DNA from: JAAZLS01 sp964585925
Lineage (GTDB): Bacteria; Bacillota; Dethiobacteria; DTU022
Length of the DNA stretch: 64,000 nt
Assembly (NCBI GenBank): GCA_964585925.1
Contig: CAZPFS010000008.1
Coordinates: 1-64,000, forward strand
Direction: 5' to 3'
Position numbers and translations under genes: made by a program. Of this stretch, positions 16,779 to 25,260 are shown one piece after another (position 1 is the stretch's first letter; every line of letters starts with the position of its first letter). The notes under the pieces were generated by a model. The model did no database searches, was not told the DNA's origin, and was given only the letters and a program-made list of their open reading frames with translations.

Positions 16779-17651
16779 TCAGGTTTCTTTCGGTGCAAGG
16801 GCGGTCTTGATATCCAGCACCGGGGTCCCGTCAATCAGATCCAGCCCCCGGACAACCAGGACCGGGCCCTCCCGGGAAATCAGATCAACCACGGTATAAG
16901 AAATGGCGTTGGGCCTCCGGGGGGTGCGGCAGACAAACACACCGTAAATTTCTCCTCCCCGGCCCCTTCTTTCCCGAATCAGGCTGTATTTTTCAGCCCG
17001 GTGCAGATAGCCGATCACGGCAATCTTTTTTTCCTCCTCGATCCGGTACAGGCCCTCTTCAAAATCCTGATCAATAATGATCCGGGATATCTGTTGCCTG
17101 TAATCTTTGGGAACCGCTTGCGGCTCGAAATATCCATTGCGGACATACCCCACCGGCCTCACGGTCAAGGGCAATCTCCAGGTTTCAGCGGCGAGGGGTG
17201 AAACGGGCCTTTTTTGCAGGCTCCCGCCGGTAAACGGCTCGGGCAGGAGCTCAGACAGCCGGTACCGGACTACCTCATTTTGCCGGTTGCCGGTAATAAT
17301 TTCCAGCTGCGGAGCCAGCTCCGAGAGCAGCTGCCGGCAGGATCCGCAGGGGGTGGGAGGAGGCGAACAATCAGCCGCCACTGCCAGCCGGTCAAATTCC
17401 CGGAGGCCGGCGGCAACCGCATTTCCCAGGGCTACCCGCTCGGCGCAAATGGTAAGCCCGAAGGAGGCGCTCTCCAGGTTGCAGCCGGTAAACACCTCTC
17501 CGGTCCGGGCCAGCAGGGCCGCCCCCACTGCAAATCCCGAATAAGGGGCATGGGCCCGGGTGGAGGCCGCCCGCGCCATCTCCAGCAAGGATCGATCGGA
17601 AACAGTCGTCGCCTTATCCCGGCTATTGTTATTCTTTGGCACTGCGGACAT
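16779..17651 (-). CDS. cytidine deaminase fused to a TrmO (TsaA)-type tRNA methyltransferase domain
   Basis: Residues about 20-145 are a cytidine deaminase: PYSGFAVGAALL, the substrate region GCNLESASFG, the zinc/catalytic motif C69-A-E71 and the second zinc motif C102/C105 (PCGSC). Residues about 162-290 match the TrmO/TsaA beta-barrel family, which N6-methylates t6A37 in tRNAs: VRPVGYVRN at the start, GVFVCRTPRRPNAISYTVVDL and GLDLIDGTPVLDIK at the end. Both halves keep their family motifs. The reading frame is continuous. The first ATG overlaps the DUF881 gene by 23 bases; its ribosome-binding site is weak, so the true start may be slightly downstream. It occupies the cdd position of the conserved ybeY-dgkA-cdd-era cluster. 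Confidence 0.88.
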   Translation of the reverse strand: MSAVPKNNNSRDKATTVSDRSLLEMARAASTRAHAPYSGFAVGAALLARTGEVFTGCNLESASFGLTICAERVALGNAVAAGLREFDRLAVAADCSPPPTPCGSCRQLLSELAPQLEIITGNRQNEVVRYRLSELLPEPFTGGSLQKRPVSPLAAETWRLPLTVRPVGYVRNGYFEPQAVPKDYRQQISRIIIDQDFEEGLYRIEEEKKIAVIGYLHRAEKYSLIRERRGRGGEIYGVFVCRTPRRPNAISYTVVDLISREGPVLVVRGLDLIDGTPVLDIKTALAPKET

Positions 17652-18693
17652 ACCCGGGGATGGTTACCGAATCCACCGGTGTAACCTCGAATTTTATGCC
17701 GCGCTGAATTTCCATCGCCGTGCGGATAATATCCAGCCCACTGGTCAGGAGCCCGGTCTCACCAACCGCTTTTATTACCACCGGGTTAACCGGAATCAGT
17801 TTGTCATTTACCTTGATCAGCGAACCGCTGCAGCGAATGGAGGAAGAGGCGGTCAACCGCTGCCCGCCCACGCTGACCCCCTGGGCGCCGGATGAAAAGA
17901 GTTCGTTGACCACATCCCTAATATCCGCATCATGGACAATGGAAACACTGTTGGTTCCACCCACCTCGTCATAGAGCTGCAACACCACTCCCGGCCCGGT
18001 CATTTCGGCCAGACCGGCCGCCACCCGCAGTTCGTGAAGATCCACCCGCAATTTATCCAACTCGGAGGACAGAGACTGGATATGTTCGATTGGATTATAG
18101 GGGACCATCATCCGGGCGCTGCCTTCGGCTATTTCTATATTTAGAACCTGTTCGGTGGTCAGCCGCTGCACCAGCGGTATCTGTCTTATCCGGTAAATAG
18201 TGGTCAGCCCCAGGTATCCCTCGGGATTGACTGTTACCTTGTCTCCGGAAAGGCGAATAGTGATGTTGTTTTTTTCATGGGCCTGGCGAACATTCTCGTC
18301 CTTGTTGATTACCGACAGCACCTGATCCATCAATTTGGCGTCGGCTTCTCTCAAAATAACTTCCTGGGCCCGGCGCCCCTCATTGAGGATCACCTGGGTT
18401 AATTCGTCACTGCTGGTGGCCATATCCACCTCGTAATTGAACCCCGCCAAGGCCTCCCGAACCGCATTCCGATCCAGCACATCCAGTTCGGTGGCCAGCC
18501 GCCGGTTATAATCGGCCAGATCCAGTGCCACCTCCTGTTTATAACCCAGGTTGCCGGCAGCATCCGGGAAAATTGCCCTGAGATTGCTGTAAATAAGCAC
18601 CACCAAAAAGGTATTCAGGATAGTCAGCGCCACAAACAACAGGAATAATAATCTGTTCCCAAGCTGTTCACGGTGGTCGAGTTTAATAACCAT
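17629..18693 (-). CDS. DUF881 membrane-anchored protein
   Basis: A 354-residue protein with one N-terminal transmembrane segment (LLFLLFVALTILNTFLVVLIY, about 14-34) and a long extracytoplasmic part. The C-terminal ~170 residues match DUF881 (LRVAAGLAEMTGPGVVLQLYD, DVVNELFSSGAQGVSVGGQRL and the ending GIKFEVTPVDSVTIPGY). Family members are found near division and sporulation genes in Bacillota; the role is unknown. The middle portion is charged and probably helical. It sits between dgkA and the cytidine deaminase fusion, an unusual position. Confidence 0.82.
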   Translation of the reverse strand: MVIKLDHREQLGNRLLFLLFVALTILNTFLVVLIYSNLRAIFPDAAGNLGYKQEVALDLADYNRRLATELDVLDRNAVREALAGFNYEVDMATSSDELTQVILNEGRRAQEVILREADAKLMDQVLSVINKDENVRQAHEKNNITIRLSGDKVTVNPEGYLGLTTIYRIRQIPLVQRLTTEQVLNIEIAEGSARMMVPYNPIEHIQSLSSELDKLRVDLHELRVAAGLAEMTGPGVVLQLYDEVGGTNSVSIVHDADIRDVVNELFSSGAQGVSVGGQRLTASSSIRCSGSLIKVNDKLIPVNPVVIKAVGETGLLTSGLDIIRTAMEIQRGIKFEVTPVDSVTIPGYVRSAKE

Positions 18694-18761
18694 GAGCGTA
18701 CCCCTCTTTTAAAATTTATAGGTATAATTGAGTCTTTCGTCGGTCAGGCCGTATTATCCGA

Positions 18762-19124
18762 TCAAAGCCTGATCAGCTTCCAAATCCGGGTGCCGAAAAT
18801 CAGTCCCCCCGACAGCACCGCGTAAACCGCCGACAGCAACACCGCTCCTGCCGCGGCATCTTTAGCCAGATGGGCCAGCTCGTTATGCTCCCGGGTAGCC
18901 ACATCGACCGCTCTTTCCAAAGCGGTATTAAATACCTCGGCGATAAGCACGCCCAATACCGCCGTTATCAGGAATAACATCTCCCACAGAGACACCCTCA
19001 GCAGCAGTGAGAAGCCTATCACCAACACCCCGATCATCACGTGGATCAACATATTGGGCTGGGTTTTAAAACAGTAATTCAGTCCGGCAAAAGCGTCTTT
19101 AAAGCTTCGTGACATCCGGTTCAT
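18762..19124 (-). CDS. dgkA: diacylglycerol/undecaprenol kinase
   Basis: A 120-residue integral membrane kinase of the DgkA/UdpK family with three hydrophobic segments. The catalytic signature is AEVFNTALERAVDVATREHNELAHLAKDAAAGAVLL, with the metal-binding E and the N of EVFNTALE. In Gram-positives it mainly recycles undecaprenol for cell-wall lipid carrier. The ATG at 19124 follows GGGGAG; it overlaps the ybeY 3' end by 26 bases. Confidence 0.93.
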   Translation of the reverse strand: MNRMSRSFKDAFAGLNYCFKTQPNMLIHVMIGVLVIGFSLLLRVSLWEMLFLITAVLGVLIAEVFNTALERAVDVATREHNELAHLAKDAAAGAVLLSAVYAVLSGGLIFGTRIWKLIRL

Positions 19125-19602
19125 CGTGCCGCTCCCCTGTAATTTTTGAGGCTTGCTGCAGGTAGATCTCACTTTCCCGTTCCGCCATCATTCGGCTGGA
19201 CTTAGGATCATGGTGTGAAAACCCCAGCAGGTGCAGCAGCCCGTGAATGGCCAACTGCATGACCTCCTGTAAAAACGGGTGAGAATACTCCAGGGCCTGA
19301 GCCCGGGCCCGATCCAGGGAGATATAAATATCTCCCACCATGATCTCCCGCCCCTGCTCAGAGGCCAGATCCCTTTCCTGCGGATCCAGCATGCTGAAAG
19401 AAAGGACATCGGTGGCGCTGTCCAGGCCGCGGTAAGCGCGATTGAGATCCCGCAGATGATCGTCGCCGGCCAGGACTATTCCCACCTGACCGGAGGCCAG
19501 ATCGTGCTTGGCCAGCACACTCTGCGCCATCTCCCGCAGCCGGGCGCCAAAATTGTCAGGCACCGGTTCATGCAAAGCCAGGTTGGTTACATATACCGTC
19601 AT
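19099..19602 (-). CDS. ybeY: endoribonuclease YbeY
   Basis: Single-strand endoribonuclease needed for rRNA maturation and ribosome quality control. The 167-residue protein has the zinc motif HGLLHLLGFSHH (H-x3-H-x5-H). The ATG overlaps the TGA of pgpH (ATGA). An upstream reading of 44 residues belongs to the other frame of pgpH and is discarded. Confidence 0.95.
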   Translation of the reverse strand: MTVYVTNLALHEPVPDNFGARLREMAQSVLAKHDLASGQVGIVLAGDDHLRDLNRAYRGLDSATDVLSFSMLDPQERDLASEQGREIMVGDIYISLDRARAQALEYSHPFLQEVMQLAIHGLLHLLGFSHHDPKSSRMMAERESEIYLQQASKITGERHDEPDVTKL

Positions 19603-21716
19603 CTGGAGTTTGTCCTCTCTATTTCGGCCCTCAGGTCTTTCTCCGGGTATTCGATTCGGGAATGATAGATCCCGGTCATAGTATTGACAAATGAATCGCC
19701 GATCTGGTCCAGTTCTTTCAGGGTTAAATTGCATTCATCAAGCTGCCCGTCATTAAGCTTTTCCCGGATTGCCTTCCGGATCAGAGCCTCCACCCGGTTG
19801 ATCACCGGTTTGGAAAGGGAACGGACTCCCGCCTCCACCGTATCGGCCAGCATGATTATGGCCGCCTCCTTGGTCTGGGGAAGAGGACCCTCGTAACGGA
19901 ACTGATCCTCTGAAACCTGCTTTTTATCCTGGTCCCCGGTTTCCAGCGCCAGCTGGTAAAAGAAAGAAATCAGGCTCCGGCCGTGATGCTGCTTTATAAT
20001 GTCCTGTACTATTGCCGGCAGCCGATTCTGCCGGGCCAGTTCTGCCCCGTCCCTGACATGGGAGCCGATGATCAAGGCGCTCAAATTGGGTGAGAGCTTC
20101 TGGTGGGGGTTGGCTCCGGAGAGTTGATTTTCAACAAAGAAATAAGGACGTTTTAACTTGCCGATGTCATGGTAGTAGGCGCCCACCCGGGTCAGTAACG
20201 GATCTGCCCCCACCGCCTCCGCCGCCCCCTCGGCCAGGTTGCCCACCATAATACTGTGATAATAAGTCCCCGGGGCCTCGGTCATCAACCGGCGAAGCAG
20301 CGGGTTGTTGGGATTGGATAACTCCAGCAGGGTAACCGCGGTAGTGAGACCAAATCCGCTTTCCAGAAACGGAAGCAGGCCGATGGCCACAATGGAGGAA
20401 AACAGCCCGTTTCCGACACCGGCCAACAGCCAGTAACCCAGATCTTTGAAGAAACCGTAACCCGAATGCAGGTTGCCCTGAAACAGGAACAAAGCTATGA
20501 TCATGACCGAATTGGCAGCCGATACATACAGCCCGGCTCTGGAAATATCGGAACGCCGGCTGACCCTGACCAATCTAAAAATAGCCGCCAGCCCCCCAAT
20601 CAGCGATACACAGATGTATGCAAAATCACCTCCGGTGATCAACCCTACCAACAGGGCCAGCACGATATTCATCAACACCGCCAGCCCCGTGCCAAACATC
20701 ACGGTGATCAAAATTGCCCCCACGGCAACCGGTATCAGGTATCCCGAAAAAAAGTTGCCGGCAATGGCAAAGATCAAGGTGATGATTACTACCAGCCCCA
20801 GCAGGACGATCAGAGATAAACTATTATAAACATTCTTAACAAATAAGGCCACATATATTCCCACCGCGGCAAAAATCGCCAGCAGCAGCAGAGTAAGGCC
20901 GATGAACCCGGGATAATCTACCCGGCTTCCCAGGGCCAGCCCCAGGCTCTCCAGTTGTTCCAGATGCCTTTCGGTTACCGTCTCGCCCTTGCTGATAATC
21001 AGGGTACGCCTTTGAATTATGACCGGGCTGATCTCCTTTTCCGCCGCTTCCCGGCTGGCGGCGGTGGCCTCGGGATTATAGATCATATTGGGTTTGATCA
21101 GCGGCCGGGCCAGGTTTTCCGAGACCCGGATCAGCTCCGATGAAAAGGGAAACTGACCAATTTCCCGGTTTACATTATGCCGGGCGGTTTCCAGACCGCC
21201 ATCCTTGACCCCTTGATTGTAGATTTCAGAAAACAGACCCCTGAGCCGTCCCTGAAGATCCATCAATGTGGCCGGATCGGCGGCCAGGAATACTTTTATA
21301 TCGGAGACCGGGATCTCTTCCTCCAGAAAGCCCTGAAGCTGGGCGGCTTTTTCCTCGTCGGATAGATCCGGATCAGCCTGCAGCATAAATACCTTCTCAA
21401 AAAAAAGCGTGGCTTCGGCATGAGCCTCGGCAAGTACTTCCAGATTATAATCAAACGTCTCCGGCACCGCTTCCCGCGCCGCTTTTCGCAGCCTGTCGGT
21501 GGCATAGCCATCGATGGAATCCCGGGGAGCATAAATGGTTTTGGGGCTGGGTTTTCCCAGATCCAGATCCACCCTGATGGGAGTAATTGCCACCATCAGG
21601 ATCAGATAAACCACCACAAAGATCAGCGCGGCAATAATTATTTTTCCGAATCGCCCCCCGGTGCCGATTTTCAGGGGCCTGGTCAGGGCCTTTTTAAATT
21701 TCAACATCGCGCTCAT
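19599..21716 (-). CDS. pgpH: membrane HD-domain phosphodiesterase PgpH (YqfF)
   Basis: A 705-residue protein of the 7TMR-HD family, known to hydrolyse cyclic di-AMP. After one N-terminal transmembrane helix comes a ~230-residue extracytoplasmic domain. Seven transmembrane helices follow (about 275-465). The cytoplasmic HD domain has the metal motif YYHDIGKLKRPYFF with H-x-D residues upstream (YHSIMVGNLAE) and IKQHHG downstream. The ATG giving MSAMLKF is preferred; it lies within the phoH end. ybeY follows with a 4-base overlap, the usual phoH-pgpH-ybeY order. Confidence 0.93.
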   Translation of the reverse strand: MSAMLKFKKALTRPLKIGTGGRFGKIIIAALIFVVVYLILMVAITPIRVDLDLGKPSPKTIYAPRDSIDGYATDRLRKAAREAVPETFDYNLEVLAEAHAEATLFFEKVFMLQADPDLSDEEKAAQLQGFLEEEIPVSDIKVFLAADPATLMDLQGRLRGLFSEIYNQGVKDGGLETARHNVNREIGQFPFSSELIRVSENLARPLIKPNMIYNPEATAASREAAEKEISPVIIQRRTLIISKGETVTERHLEQLESLGLALGSRVDYPGFIGLTLLLLAIFAAVGIYVALFVKNVYNSLSLIVLLGLVVIITLIFAIAGNFFSGYLIPVAVGAILITVMFGTGLAVLMNIVLALLVGLITGGDFAYICVSLIGGLAAIFRLVRVSRRSDISRAGLYVSAANSVMIIALFLFQGNLHSGYGFFKDLGYWLLAGVGNGLFSSIVAIGLLPFLESGFGLTTAVTLLELSNPNNPLLRRLMTEAPGTYYHSIMVGNLAEGAAEAVGADPLLTRVGAYYHDIGKLKRPYFFVENQLSGANPHQKLSPNLSALIIGSHVRDGAELARQNRLPAIVQDIIKQHHGRSLISFFYQLALETGDQDKKQVSEDQFRYEGPLPQTKEAAIIMLADTVEAGVRSLSKPVINRVEALIRKAIREKLNDGQLDECNLTLKELDQIGDSFVNTMTGIYHSRIEYPEKDLRAEIERTNSR

Positions 21717-22692
21717 TGGCTTCCCCTTTGACTGCTTCGTAGCTCTCGTAGGCCTTAATGATCTCCTGCACCAGGGGGTGCCGGACCACATCCTTTTCAG
21801 TCAGATAAACCAGGGCGATCCCCTTGATACCGTCCAAAACCCGCGGCGCTTCCTCCAGGCCCGAATAGCGGTGACGCGGCAGATCGATCTGGGTAATATC
21901 ACCGGTAATTACCGCTTTCGAACCGAAACCGAGCCGGGTCAGAAACATCTTCATCTGCTCAGTGGTAGTATTTTGAGCTTCATCCAGGATTACAAATGAA
22001 TCGTCAAGTGTACGCCCCCGCATATAGGCCAGAGGGGCTATTTCTATTATACCTTTTTCCCGGTATTTTTGAAATATATCCACCCCCAGCAGATCGTACA
22101 GGCCGTCAAATATTGGGCGAAGATAGGGCTCGACCTTGTCCTGAAAATCCCCGGGAAGATACCCCAGGTGTTCTCCCGCTTCCACCGCCGGGCGGGTAAG
22201 AATCAGCCGCTGTACCTGCTTGTCCTTCAGGGCCTGAATGGCCATGGCCAGAGCCAGAAAGGTTTTTCCGGTGCCTGCGGGCCCGATACCGATCACGATA
22301 TCATTGCCGCTGATCGCTTCCATATATTTTTTCTGTCCGGTAGTTTTGGGACGAATCTGTTTCCCCCGGGGAGTGACCATTATGAGGCTGTCCAACAGCC
22401 CTTTGATCTGATCCAGCCGGCCTTCCCGGGCGAGTTTCAACACATATTCAAATTCATTGCCGGTGATAAGGTGCCCCTTGCGGCAGGAAACCAGCAGATG
22501 CTGAAACATCTCCCATACCGGAATAACCTCCTGTTCCGGCCCCTCGATGGTCAAAGTGAGGTCCCGGGGGATAATCCTGACCGAAAACATCTGTTCCACC
22601 ATTTGAATATGGCGGTCAAATTTTCCCAGCAGCTGCATTGATTCCGAAGCGCTTTCCAAAACAACCGCCTTGCCGACCTGCTTGTTTTCCAA
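21694..22692 (-). CDS. phoH: PhoH family ATPase/RNase
   Basis: A 332-residue PhoH-like protein with a KH-like N-terminal region and the PhoH NTPase domain. Walker A is GIGPAGTGKTFLA (near residue 137), followed by LTRPAVEAGEHLGYLPGD and the Walker B stretch FVILDEAQNTT. RNA-related roles are known for the family. The stop overlaps the pgpH start by 23 bases. Confidence 0.93.
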   Translation of the reverse strand: MENKQVGKAVVLESASESMQLLGKFDRHIQMVEQMFSVRIIPRDLTLTIEGPEQEVIPVWEMFQHLLVSCRKGHLITGNEFEYVLKLAREGRLDQIKGLLDSLIMVTPRGKQIRPKTTGQKKYMEAISGNDIVIGIGPAGTGKTFLALAMAIQALKDKQVQRLILTRPAVEAGEHLGYLPGDFQDKVEPYLRPIFDGLYDLLGVDIFQKYREKGIIEIAPLAYMRGRTLDDSFVILDEAQNTTTEQMKMFLTRLGFGSKAVITGDITQIDLPRHRYSGLEEAPRVLDGIKGIALVYLTEKDVVRHPLVQEIIKAYESYEAVKGEANERDVEI

Positions 22693-22720
22693 TAAGCTCT
22701 CGGTCCTTCTTTCCTAGGAT

Positions 22721-23920
22721 TTACCGCTGTTCGACCCCGGGAACGGCAATGTTTTCCCTGGCCTCAGCCGTCGCCCGCACCCATGTCTGTGCGTGTTCCG
22801 TGTATTCTTCAAAAATGGTTTCACCGGCGGTAACACCTTCCGGGATCTGGCGCCTGATTTGGCGGCTGGCTTCTGCGCGGGATAGCAACAAGGCCTGTTC
22901 CGGTGGAATTTCCCTTACCTCAATTATTATCTCATAATACCTGGTGAATATCATTTCGACAGGGAAGGTAAGATTCCTCCATTTCAAACTGTATAAGGAG
23001 GTCTCCCGGCGGTAAATATTATAGGGATCATGGCGGACCCCCCACAGGTGAAAACGCCCTTCGGGCCAGCGCAGGCAGCATTGGGTTTTACGGTCCCCTG
23101 ATTCAACTCGTACCCGCTGTCGGGTGTTGGCCGGGACCCGGGCTTCATACCACACCCGCGCTTCCACCTCTCCTCTGGCCCGCACTATTTCCGGCGGAGG
23201 GAGCTCTTCTTCAGGAAAAAGCGGATCACCGTAGATCCGGATCCCCCGAATGAGCAAGTCTCCTTTGGATACGGTATCTCCGGGTTTGACCACGGCCTGG
23301 CCTTCAATGATCAACACCCTTTCGATAAGGCCGTCCTTGGCGGCAACCAAATCCAGCGGGGAGAAGTCCGGTTCCGGTTCCACCAGGTGTTCCACAATCT
23401 CAATTTTAAGCAATGTCCCCTGAAACCGGCAGCCGGCCCAGGAGATACCGCTGTGCCGACGGGTGATGTCCTGCTCAAGCTCCAGCAGATCAATTTTTTT
23501 CTTCCAGATCCCCGGGCGGATCCCCAGTTGTTCAACCAACTGCAACATTTCGCTTTCGCTGATCGTCTTGTTCCCGGTGACCTCGATAAACCAGACAAAG
23601 GAGGTGGACAAATAAAATGCCCCTAAAAAAAACAGCGCCCCCAAAACCAGACCGCGGCGGCGGCGCAACCGGGTCTTTTCAAATGGCAAGCCGATCTTGC
23701 GCACAATGCGCAGGCGGCAGCGGCTCTTTCTGATCAGGGGGCGGATTCGCCTGAAGGAAGATAAACTGATTGACAGCTGAGCCCCCTCCGGCCTTTTCTG
23801 CAAATCCCAAAAACCCATTCCCCTGGTCAGAGCAAGATTCAGAAACCGTTCCACCCCCTGGCCGGAGATCATAATCACCAGATACCCCCGGCAAAACCTC
23901 CACCACCTGATCAGAAACAA
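22721..23920 (-). CDS. yqfD: sporulation protein YqfD
   Basis: A 399-residue membrane protein of the YqfD family, required for normal sporulation in Bacillus; its biochemical role is unknown. It has an N-terminal cytoplasmic region (to ~90), one transmembrane helix (GLVLGALFFLGAFYLSTSFVWFIEV), and an extracytoplasmic part containing WAGCRFQGTLLKIEIVEHLVEP, a family hallmark. The start is the TTG at 23920 after GGGGGAAGG. It follows yqfC by 11 bases. Confidence 0.9.
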   Translation of the reverse strand: MFLIRWWRFCRGYLVIMISGQGVERFLNLALTRGMGFWDLQKRPEGAQLSISLSSFRRIRPLIRKSRCRLRIVRKIGLPFEKTRLRRRRGLVLGALFFLGAFYLSTSFVWFIEVTGNKTISESEMLQLVEQLGIRPGIWKKKIDLLELEQDITRRHSGISWAGCRFQGTLLKIEIVEHLVEPEPDFSPLDLVAAKDGLIERVLIIEGQAVVKPGDTVSKGDLLIRGIRIYGDPLFPEEELPPPEIVRARGEVEARVWYEARVPANTRQRVRVESGDRKTQCCLRWPEGRFHLWGVRHDPYNIYRRETSLYSLKWRNLTFPVEMIFTRYYEIIIEVREIPPEQALLLSRAEASRQIRRQIPEGVTAGETIFEEYTEHAQTWVRATAEARENIAVPGVEQR

Positions 23921-23931
23921 ACGCCTTCCCC

Positions 23932-24222
23932 CTAGACCTCGTAATCCAGGCCCTCGATTATACCCCTGATCATCAGCTCTTCAGCATAAAGATTTTTTAT
24001 CTGCAGCTCCCGCCCCCGGATAACCAACTCCCCGTTGCTGGCCCCAATCCGGATTACCTGATCGCTGTAGGCAATTACGCCCCGGTGGTTTTCCACCATC
24101 AGTTGAAGATTGCCCACCAGAATCAAGCGGGGAAATCCCAGCACCACTTCCCTGGGAAATTCAAATATATCGGAAAAAATCGCCTTGAACCGCCCTGTTT
24201 CCTTTCTGGAGCTCACCGCCAT
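23932..24222 (-). CDS. yqfC: sporulation protein YqfC
   Basis: A 96-residue YqfC family protein (DIFEFPREVVLGFPRLILVGNLQLMVENHRGVIAYSD), encoded directly before yqfD as in other spore formers. The C-terminus ends IIEGLDYEV. The start is ambiguous: an ATG at 24222 is very close to GGAAAGG, while a GTG three codons downstream has better 8-base spacing. Confidence 0.88.
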   Translation of the reverse strand: MAVSSRKETGRFKAIFSDIFEFPREVVLGFPRLILVGNLQLMVENHRGVIAYSDQVIRIGASNGELVIRGRELQIKNLYAEELMIRGIIEGLDYEV

Positions 24223-24225
24223 CAC

Positions 24226-24426
24226 CTTTCCGGAAAATTGGGAATACCTGTTTCAAATTTATGCAAAGGAACCGTGGGAGATGACGTAAAACAAAAGACA
24301 GAAATAAAGTAGCGGGAGACAAGAAAAACCCGAGGAAAAAGAAAAGTGATGGGGGGAGGGACAATCCGACGTACATAAATTCAACCCGGACCAATCCGGG
24401 TTGAATGATTTTTCACCTGTTTTTAC
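24226..24426. terminator. rpsU-yqfC spacer with strong hairpin
   Basis: At 24379-24406 a 12-bp perfect inverted repeat (ATTCAACCCGGA / TCCGGGTTGAAT) with a 4-base loop lies 20 bases after the rpsU stop on the minus strand. A T-poor tail follows, so it may act as a partial terminator or RNA stabiliser between rpsU and yqfC. Confidence 0.6.
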
Positions 24427-24606
24427 CTAGTAAAACCGCCTCTTCTTTCGAGCGGCCTTGGCCTTTTTCTTTCGGCGGACACTTGGTTTTTCATAATGTT
24501 CCCTCCGGCGTATTTCAGAGAGTATGCCGGTCCGGGCACATTGTTTTTTAAATCTCTTCAGAGCTTTATCCAAAGTTTCGTTCTTGCCTATTTTAACCTC
24601 TGCCAA
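24427..24606 (-). CDS. rpsU: 30S ribosomal protein S21
   Basis: A 59-residue very basic protein: MAEVKIGKNETLDKALKRF opens the domain, the middle is CARTGILSEIRRREHYEKPS, and the tail is Lys/Arg-rich ending RRFY. This is the normal S21 length and sequence type. The start is TTG at 24606 after GGGGGG with 6-7 bases spacing. It lies between hinT and yqfC, its usual place in Bacillota. It is shorter than many ORF-length cut-offs and easily missed. Confidence 0.96.
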   Translation of the reverse strand: MAEVKIGKNETLDKALKRFKKQCARTGILSEIRRREHYEKPSVRRKKKAKAARKKRRFY

Positions 24607-24659
24607 AAACTTCCCCCCTCTCCATACAGTCCAATACCCGAAAGCATTGCCTTTCTTTG

Positions 24660-25013
24660 CTATTCGCCGGCGACAAGCTCCGTCATCGGCCTGCCTCCCA
24701 AGAGGTGCAGGTGTAGATGATATACAACCTGTCCCGCATCGGCCCCGCAGTTAAAGATAACCCTGAATCCCCGGCTATCCAAACCGAAGGCCCGGGCCAA
24801 ATCAGCGGCTACCAGATGGAGGCGGCCTACCAATTCCGCATCGCTTTCGCTCAGCTCCAGAAGGGTGGGGATATGCTTCCGGGGTATGACCAGTAAATGA
24901 ACCGGGGCCGCAGGGGAAATGTCTTTGAAGGCTATTATTTCCTCGTCTTCATAGACTATTTCAGCATTCAACTCTCGGTTGGCAATTTTACAAAAGACAC
25001 AGCCGCCAGGCAT
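24660..25013 (-). CDS. hinT: HIT family purine nucleoside phosphoramidase (HinT)
   Basis: A 117-residue histidine-triad hydrolase of AMP-amino/phosphoramidate compounds. N-terminal zinc-type CVFCKIANRE is followed by the core FKDISPAAPVHLLVIPRKHIPTL and the catalytic triad HLHLHLLGG. The ATG follows AGGAGGG. rpsU lies 53 bases downstream and is probably co-transcribed from the promoter just upstream. Confidence 0.94.
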   Translation of the reverse strand: MPGGCVFCKIANRELNAEIVYEDEEIIAFKDISPAAPVHLLVIPRKHIPTLLELSESDAELVGRLHLVAADLARAFGLDSRGFRVIFNCGADAGQVVYHLHLHLLGGRPMTELVAGE

Positions 25014-25049
25014 ACTGGAACCCTCCTGTCGAAAAGAAAAACTTTAAAT

Positions 25050-25078
25050 ATTATACCATAGCTGTTGCCGGTTGAAAA
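25050..25078 (-). promoter_or_regulatory. promoter of hinT-rpsU
   Basis: On the minus strand TATAAT with an extended TG element is preceded, after 17 bases, by TTTTCA (a weak -35). Confidence 0.6.
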
Positions 25079-25185
25079 GGAGCCGCCGGTATTTCCGGAG
25101 CAATATCGCCTGTCGCCATCCATCTCTCAAACCCCGGAGGCGCTCTGCCCTGAACAGACAGCCCCCGGCGTTGTTTATCTCTTTC

Positions 25186-25215
25186 TTGCACGGGGAGACC
25201 GGAATCAGCTATAAT
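25186..25215 (+). promoter_or_regulatory. promoter of mnmH
   Basis: TTGCAC, an 18-base spacer and TATAAT on the plus strand, 46 bases upstream of the chosen GTG start. Confidence 0.6.
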
Positions 25216-25260
25216 TGACTTGTTGCCGGGAACAATCCGGCAAATTGGGGAGGCTTGCCC

